From: a virus | Virus record (IMG/VR): IMGVR_UViG_3300024262_000104 | Location: 1-38,068 of that record | Length of the DNA: 38,068 bases | Reading direction: 5' to 3' (one strand) | Shown here: one piece after another, positions 33,925 to 38,068 of the stretch | Layout of the letters: each line of letters begins with the position of its first letter | Position numbering within the stretch: the stretch's first letter is position 1 | Position numbers and translations under genes: made by a program | Notes under the pieces: generated by a model | What the model was told of the DNA's origin: nothing | The model's database searches: none | Seen by the model: the letters and a program-made list of their open reading frames with translations, nothing else

Positions 33925-34938
33925 ATGAAATATATAAAAACTTTTAATGAATTAATTACTGAGAAAAAACTTGCGGTAGTTAATATATCAACAGCAGCAA
34001 GAGTACGAAATGCAATATTTGATGCAATGTCAGATGGTATTTTATCAGAAGAAGAACTTAATAACATTTTAGGAGAAATCAAAGCTCACAAATCTTGGGT
34101 AAAAAGAAATATTAAATTATTTAATATAACTGAAGATGGTGAAGGTAATAAGCAATATTCATTATCAAGATATGGTAAAAAGATACAAAATGTAATTATA
34201 AAAAATGGAACTATAAATGAATCTTTATATGTACCACATAAAAATCAAGGTGTGAAAGATGTTAATATTTTTATTGGTAGATTTCAACCATTTACATTAA
34301 ATCATATAAAGATTTTTGAACAATTACACAAAAAGAATAAGTTACCTGTAGTTGTTTTATTGTTAAATAGTTCAACGCAAGATATAAATTCCAGACCATT
34401 TGAAGAAGCAACACAGCAATTAATGTTTGGTAAACTAATGGGACAATATTCATTTTTGGAATCTATGTTTATGATTAATGATAGTTCAATTGATACTATT
34501 TTCGCAACACTACGACCTACATATGAACCTATTATTTGGGGATTTACCTCAGATAAAACAAAACGATACAATTCAATGATAAATGATGAGTCATATCGTT
34601 TAGAACTTGATGTCAATGATAACTTTGAAGGATTTGAATTGGACGATATTGTTGATACTTCAATTAAAGTTAGGACTGCTTTAATAATTGATGACGAGGA
34701 ATCATTCAAATTACTTGTACCTGAAAGTTTACATACAATGTACTTAACATTACAAGACGAATTAGCTGAACTTTCTGAAAATGCTAATTTAAATCCTAAT
34801 ATGAATGTTAATAATATGGGTCCAGTAACATTTCCTAGCAACCCTGAGTCAATGAATAATTTTTATAACCAAAACATCGGTAGTGGCGATTATCCATTTG
34901 ATGATGAAGAAGATGATGAAGATGAAGTCAAAAATTAA
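33925..34938 (+). CDS. Tagged second nucleotidylyltransferase, HxGH variant
   Basis: A 337-residue protein. The leader MKYIKTFNELITE (ITE13/K) is followed by a 90-residue helical region, then a second cleavage-type site INE99/S just before the enzyme domain. INIFIGRFQPFTLNHIKIF (from about residue 114) is the GRFQPFHxGH signature with TLNH in place of HxGH, so the first His and the Gly are lost and activity may be altered. DTSIKVRTAL is the ISSTxxR counterpart. The C-terminus is very acidic (DDEEDDEDEVKN). It is a distant paralogue of the 29189 gene with an added N-terminal domain. Removal of 99 residues would leave just the enzyme. Confidence 0.65.
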   Translation: MKYIKTFNELITEKKLAVVNISTAARVRNAIFDAMSDGILSEEELNNILGEIKAHKSWVKRNIKLFNITEDGEGNKQYSLSRYGKKIQNVIIKNGTINESLYVPHKNQGVKDVNIFIGRFQPFTLNHIKIFEQLHKKNKLPVVVLLLNSSTQDINSRPFEEATQQLMFGKLMGQYSFLESMFMINDSSIDTIFATLRPTYEPIIWGFTSDKTKRYNSMINDESYRLELDVNDNFEGFELDDIVDTSIKVRTALIIDDEESFKLLVPESLHTMYLTLQDELAELSENANLNPNMNVNNMGPVTFPSNPESMNNFYNQNIGSGDYPFDDEEDDEDEVKN

Positions 34939-34963
34939 AACATTTAATGAATTTATTAAATAA
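34922..34963 (+). other. 13-codon orphan leader-like reading frame
   Basis: In the +1 frame at the end of the preceding gene, ATG 34922 to TAA 34961-34963 reads MKSKIKTFNEFIK, a clear match to the capsid-targeting leaders, but it stops before any (L/I)xE site. Skipping one base in the AAAAA run at 34930-34934 would join the upstream protein to EVKIKTFNEFIK as a C-terminal tag. It is either a remnant of a lost tagged gene, a one-base frameshift, or a frameshift product. The following 67 bases to the dUTPase start contain nothing else recognised. Confidence 0.5.
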
Positions 34964-35030
34964 ATCATAAAACAAAATAAAAATTTGCAATATAAAAACA
35001 AAATCATTCTTAACAGATAAATTTAAAATA

Positions 35031-35525
35031 ATGGCAAATCAAGACAACAAATGTAAAGACCTCGCGGTTGACAATGTATATAAGGAATTAGGCTATGATA
35101 CTGGGTCTAATTCCTTAGCAGACTTATTTAATCTGCAAGCAAAAACACAAAAAATGTATCAGGATAAACAAGGTAAGAAAAATTTTAAAGATTATACTAT
35201 AGGTGATCTCGTTGATTTTACTATGATAAATAATCATGCAATTATAGATGAACTACACGAAATGGTTGATGCAATGGGTGGTATTGATGATGGTGTAGGT
35301 AATGCCGCATGGAAACCTTGGAAGGAAAAGAATAAAGAAGCTAGAAATTTAAAATTATCTGATTTATCTGCGAGTGATTTAAAGGAATTGAAAATGGAAT
35401 GGATTGATGTGATGCATTTTGTATTTAATTCAGGTTTGGCTATTGGAGTTACTCCAGAAGAATTTTATAATCTTTATATTTCAAAAAATAAAGCCAATTG
35501 GTCGAGACAAGAAAATAACTATTAG
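35031..35525 (+). CDS. dut: Dimeric (all-alpha) dUTPase
   Basis: A 164-residue, all-helical protein. Metal-binding E74-x2-E77 (IIDELHEMVDAMGG) and E123-x2-D126 (MEWIDVMHFVFN) are followed by IGVTPEEFYNLYISKNKANW and a final RQENNY. This is the pattern of the all-alpha dUTPase/dCTPase-like family (MazG-related), with the C-terminal KNxxNxxRQ motif. It would hydrolyse dUTP (possibly also dCTP) to dUMP, keeping uracil out of DNA and feeding dTMP synthesis. It sits next to DNA polymerase and NrdB, which forms a nucleotide-supply cluster. Confidence 0.8.
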   Translation: MANQDNKCKDLAVDNVYKELGYDTGSNSLADLFNLQAKTQKMYQDKQGKKNFKDYTIGDLVDFTMINNHAIIDELHEMVDAMGGIDDGVGNAAWKPWKEKNKEARNLKLSDLSASDLKELKMEWIDVMHFVFNSGLAIGVTPEEFYNLYISKNKANWSRQENNY

Positions 35526-35564
35526 ACTAAAATCAACATATTTTTAATTTTTAAAACGAATTTA

Positions 35565-36971
35565 ATGCTTTTAGATATATCACAAGAAGGGAGAGATTTA
35601 ACAGTTTCATATTTTGACACTGATGGTAAAACACAATTTAAATTATTTGAACTTACATCAGATGAAATGTTTAATTGGAATGTATGTGAAGTGAATGATA
35701 AGAAGGCTGATACTATTATGAAGAATTGGGATGGTAGACCAGTTAAAAAGGTTGCATCAAAATATCTTAATAAATATAGAGTTATTGAATATATTGATAA
35801 GTTACCACAATTTCACAAAGATACAATATTTGGATACACATTTCCCCGTACATATTTTGTGGATATTGAAGTTGAAGTTACTGATGAATTTCCAGAACCT
35901 AGTAGAGCAGATAATCAAATTACAGCAATATGTATAGTTACACCAAATCGTCAATGTATTGTTCTAGCAACTAAGGAACTTGATAGAGAATCACAATTAG
36001 TAATCCAAAAAAATATTGATGAACATTTTAAACATATAAATGATAAATTTACGTTTATATATAAAAAGTTTGAAACTGAATATGATTTACTTTATACATT
36101 TTTAGTTGAATTTGTTAAGAAATTTCCAATGATGACTGGTTGGAATTTTATAAAATTTGATTGGCAATATATTGTTAATCGTGCAAAAAAACTAGGTATA
36201 GATATTAATATATCTTCTCCAACAGGAAAGACATTTGGTAAACATAAATTCCCTGAACATGTAGGTGTAATGGATTATCTTGATATTTATTCAAAGTGGG
36301 ATAGAACTATTGATATAAAAGAAAATTTTAAATTAGATACTGTTGGTGAAGCAGTATTAGGCATTAAAAAAGTTAAATACGAAGGTACATTACAAGATTT
36401 ATTTGAAAGAAATTATTCTAAATATATTTTTTATAATGTAATTGATACTGCTCTTGTTTATTTGATTCATCAAAAAATCAAAACAATGGACATTGCCCTT
36501 ACAATTGCTCATATGAGTCAAATAAGTGTATTTAAAGCAGGTTCACCAGTTGCAATTACCGAAGCATTACTTGCAAAAGAATTTTTAAGTAGAGATTTAG
36601 TGATGGCAGTTGACCCAAAAGCAAAAGCATCCAAACGCGAACAATTTGAAGGCGCTTTTGTTAAAGAACCGATTTTAGGTATGCACAATGCAGTCGTTGC
36701 ATTTGACTTTGCTTCGCTATACCCATCAATAATGAGACAAATGAATGTGTCACCAGAATCATTTATGAAAAAGGTAAAACCTGAACATCGTAAAAAGGAA
36801 ATTAGTTCAGACACAATTGTTGCAGTGACGGGGGCAGTTTATAGTACAAAAAATTCAATATTAAAATCTATATTAACAACACTATATTCCCAACGTAAAG
36901 AATATAAAAAGAAATCATTTGAATATCAACAACGTGCATATGATTTAGAACAAAAAATAAAAAATTCATGA
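35565..36971 (+). CDS. 43A: DNA polymerase family B, N-terminal half (split gp43)
   Basis: A 468-residue protein (T4 gp43 is 898). The proofreading exonuclease is complete: D100 and E102 (FVDIEVEV), D199 (GWNFIKFDWQYI), D294 (YNVIDTALVY). Polymerase motif A is present at D381 (FDFASLYPSIMRQ). The chain then ends after a finger helix (LYSQRKEYKKKSFEYQQRAY), before motif B (Kx3NSxYG) and motif C (DTDS). The stop overlaps the nrdB start as ATGA, so it is a genuine gene end rather than a sequencing slip. The C-terminal half must be encoded elsewhere. Split gp43A/gp43B genes are known, as I recall, in some Aeromonas T4-like phages, and the halves form one enzyme. Confidence 0.88.
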   Translation: MLLDISQEGRDLTVSYFDTDGKTQFKLFELTSDEMFNWNVCEVNDKKADTIMKNWDGRPVKKVASKYLNKYRVIEYIDKLPQFHKDTIFGYTFPRTYFVDIEVEVTDEFPEPSRADNQITAICIVTPNRQCIVLATKELDRESQLVIQKNIDEHFKHINDKFTFIYKKFETEYDLLYTFLVEFVKKFPMMTGWNFIKFDWQYIVNRAKKLGIDINISSPTGKTFGKHKFPEHVGVMDYLDIYSKWDRTIDIKENFKLDTVGEAVLGIKKVKYEGTLQDLFERNYSKYIFYNVIDTALVYLIHQKIKTMDIALTIAHMSQISVFKAGSPVAITEALLAKEFLSRDLVMAVDPKAKASKREQFEGAFVKEPILGMHNAVVAFDFASLYPSIMRQMNVSPESFMKKVKPEHRKKEISSDTIVAVTGAVYSTKNSILKSILTTLYSQRKEYKKKSFEYQQRAYDLEQKIKNS

Positions 36972-37978
36972 GTAAATTATTTGAAGAGAGAATAGCATAC
37001 AAGCCATTTGAATATCCTGAATATGATTTAGATGGTTGGATGCCACAAAGTCAAGCACATTGGTTACATACAGAAATACCAATGCAGGGTGATATTAAAG
37101 ATTGGAAAGAAAATTTACAAGAACATGAAAAAAATTTAGTTGGGAATATTTTATTAGGTTTTGCTCAAACTGAATGTGCTGTTTCTGATTATTGGACAAC
37201 AATGGTGACAAAATGGTTTCCAAAACATGAAATTAAAGAAATGGCAATTTCATTTGGGTATTTTGAAACAATTCATGCTAGAGCTTATTCTTACTTGAAT
37301 GAAACATTAGGTCTAGAGGATTTTGAGGGTTTTTTACATGAACCTTCAATGTCAGAACGATTTGAATTTTTGATGAAGACAAAGGCTGATTATAATCATA
37401 TCATTTTATCAAATGATAACAATGCAAGAAAGGATGTTGCAAAAAGTTTAGCAATATTTTCAGCGTTTGCAGAAGGTGTAAGTTTATATAGTTCATTTGC
37501 TGTTTTATATTCATTTCAACTTAGAAATTTATTAAAGGGTATAGGTCAACAAATGAAATGGTCAGTTAGAGATGAATCTTTACATTCTAAAATGGGTTGT
37601 CAATTGTTTAGACATTTGTGTGAAGAATATCCTGATATATTGGATGAATGTAAAGATTCAATATATGAAGCTGCGAATGTAATGGTTGAAATGGAGCATA
37701 AGTATATTGATAAAATTTTTGAAATGGGAGATTTGCAAAATCTATCAGCAAAAGATCTTAAAAATTTTATTTATAGAAGAGCTAATGAAAAACTAATTGA
37801 ATTGAATTTAAAACCAATATTTGTATATGATATTAAATCTGCGGATAACTTAAACTGGTTTTACCATCTATCAGGTGGTGTTATGCACACAGATTTCTTT
37901 GCGATTAGACCTACTGATTATGCAAAAGCAGGTGAAAATGACGACTGGGATGATATTTGGGAAACTGAAAATAAATAA
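36968..37978 (+). CDS. nrdB: Ribonucleotide reductase class I small subunit
   Basis: A 336-residue protein with all diiron ligands visible: E69, E100 and H103 (FETIHARAY), E169, E203 and H206 (RDESLHSK). The radical tyrosine is Y107. The C-terminus is acidic (DDWDDIWETENK), as required for docking to NrdA. It supplies the radical for conversion of ribonucleotides to deoxyribonucleotides during replication. Its start shares ATGA with the end of the polymerase fragment. The large subunit is not in the window. The family assignment is firm; NrdB versus NrdF cannot be separated by motif alone. Confidence 0.92.
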   Translation: MSKLFEERIAYKPFEYPEYDLDGWMPQSQAHWLHTEIPMQGDIKDWKENLQEHEKNLVGNILLGFAQTECAVSDYWTTMVTKWFPKHEIKEMAISFGYFETIHARAYSYLNETLGLEDFEGFLHEPSMSERFEFLMKTKADYNHIILSNDNNARKDVAKSLAIFSAFAEGVSLYSSFAVLYSFQLRNLLKGIGQQMKWSVRDESLHSKMGCQLFRHLCEEYPDILDECKDSIYEAANVMVEMEHKYIDKIFEMGDLQNLSAKDLKNFIYRRANEKLIELNLKPIFVYDIKSADNLNWFYHLSGGVMHTDFFAIRPTDYAKAGENDDWDDIWETENK

Positions 37979-37980
37979 AT

Positions 37981-38068
37981 ATGAAAATGGATATAGATAG
38001 ATTAGCAGAAGAATTGGGTTGGGTTTGTGGTGTAGATTACCCTGAATGGGGTCATACTGATGTATATT
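37981..38068 (+). CDS. Start of an unidentified gene, cut by the window end
   Basis: An open frame begins with ATG 37981, two bases after the nrdB stop, and runs past the end. The 29 visible residues (MKMDIDRLAEELGWVCGVD then YPEWGHTDVY) do not match a family I know and do not look like the missing polymerase half. The tight spacing suggests it is in the nrdB operon. Confidence 0.5.
   Translation, partial: MKMDIDRLAEELGWVCGVDYPEWGHTDVY

Noticed and set aside
34302-34841. Reverse-strand open frame opposite the second HxGH-type gene
   Set aside because: It is fully covered by the + strand gene with a clear GRFQPF motif. Its Ser-rich translation is typical of antisense.
36900-36971. Sequencing frameshift as the cause of the short polymerase
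   Set aside because: The stop is part of a clean ATGA overlap with an intact nrdB, and polymerase motifs B and C do not appear in another frame downstream.
37981-38068. The partial last gene as the missing polymerase half
   Set aside because: The 29 visible residues do not resemble the fingers or motif B region.
1-38068. Generic (L/I)xE tripeptides as cleavage sites in all proteins
   Set aside because: The tripeptide is frequent by chance in Leu/Glu-rich proteins. I counted only sites linked to a leader, or dense G/A/S-followed sites as in the 26180 protein.
1-38068. tRNA genes, CRISPR arrays and insertion sequences
   Set aside because: No cloverleaf-like segment, regularly spaced repeats or transposase gene was noticed. 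Gaps are too short for most of these, but no search tool was available.

Overview
The window looks like part of the genome of a large T4-like myovirus that infects a member of the Bacteroidota, probably a flavobacterium-like host. It is strongly AT-rich, every gene is on the + strand, and the genes are packed with short gaps or ATGA/TAATG overlaps. Homologues of T4 gp32, gp61 primase, UvsY, UvsW, gp31, gp43 and NrdB can be recognised from motifs and gene order. The Bacteroidota host is an inference. It rests on A-rich leaders without Shine-Dalgarno sequences, a Bacteroidota-style lipoprotein, two small exported proteins with Bacteroidota-like C-terminal domains, and a spanin-like protein of a type I associate with Bacteroidota phages.

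Layout. Positions 1-19716 are a virion module: very large tail/baseplate proteins of 704, 1251, 1540, 716, 455 and 272 aa, a tail-tube-like protein and a spanin-like protein, with small cargo-type genes between them. Positions 19753-25626 hold replication and recombination genes: a RuvC-like resolvase, a GroES/gp31-like cochaperonin, gp32, primase, UvsY and UvsW. Two exported paralogues flank this block. Positions 26180-34963 are an accessory region with at least four, probably five, nucleotidyltransferase-type enzymes from three superfamilies, a holin-like protein and a PAS-domain protein. Positions 35031-38068 carry dUTPase, the N-terminal half of a split DNA polymerase, and the ribonucleotide reductase small subunit.

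The most striking feature is a recurring short leader, of the type MKxIKxFxxF...(L/I)xE. It is found at the N-terminus of nine otherwise unrelated proteins, inside two more, and possibly at the C-terminus of two or three. It closely resembles the capsid-targeting sequence of T4 internal head proteins and the (L/I)xE cleavage rule of the T4 prohead protease gp21. Tail, replication and nucleotide-metabolism genes in the same window lack it. I infer that this phage packages an unusually large set of proteins in its head and delivers them with the DNA. They would include two HxGH-type nucleotidylyltransferases (NMNAT-like), a ligase-type KxDG nucleotidyltransferase and a pol-beta-type nucleotidyltransferase. 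A second ligase-like protein has a possible tag at its C-terminus. A role in NAD, RNA or protein repair or modification at the start of infection is plausible but unproven.

Other unusual features are two inverted repeats that would bury the start codon of the downstream gene (25 bp before the 1540-aa gene, 12 bp before a 127-aa gene), the split polymerase joined by ATGA to nrdB, a gp32 without its zinc ligands, and a TTG start fixed by the conserved leader. I saw no tRNA genes, CRISPR arrays, insertion sequences or convincing terminators. No stretch over 300 bases lacks a gene.
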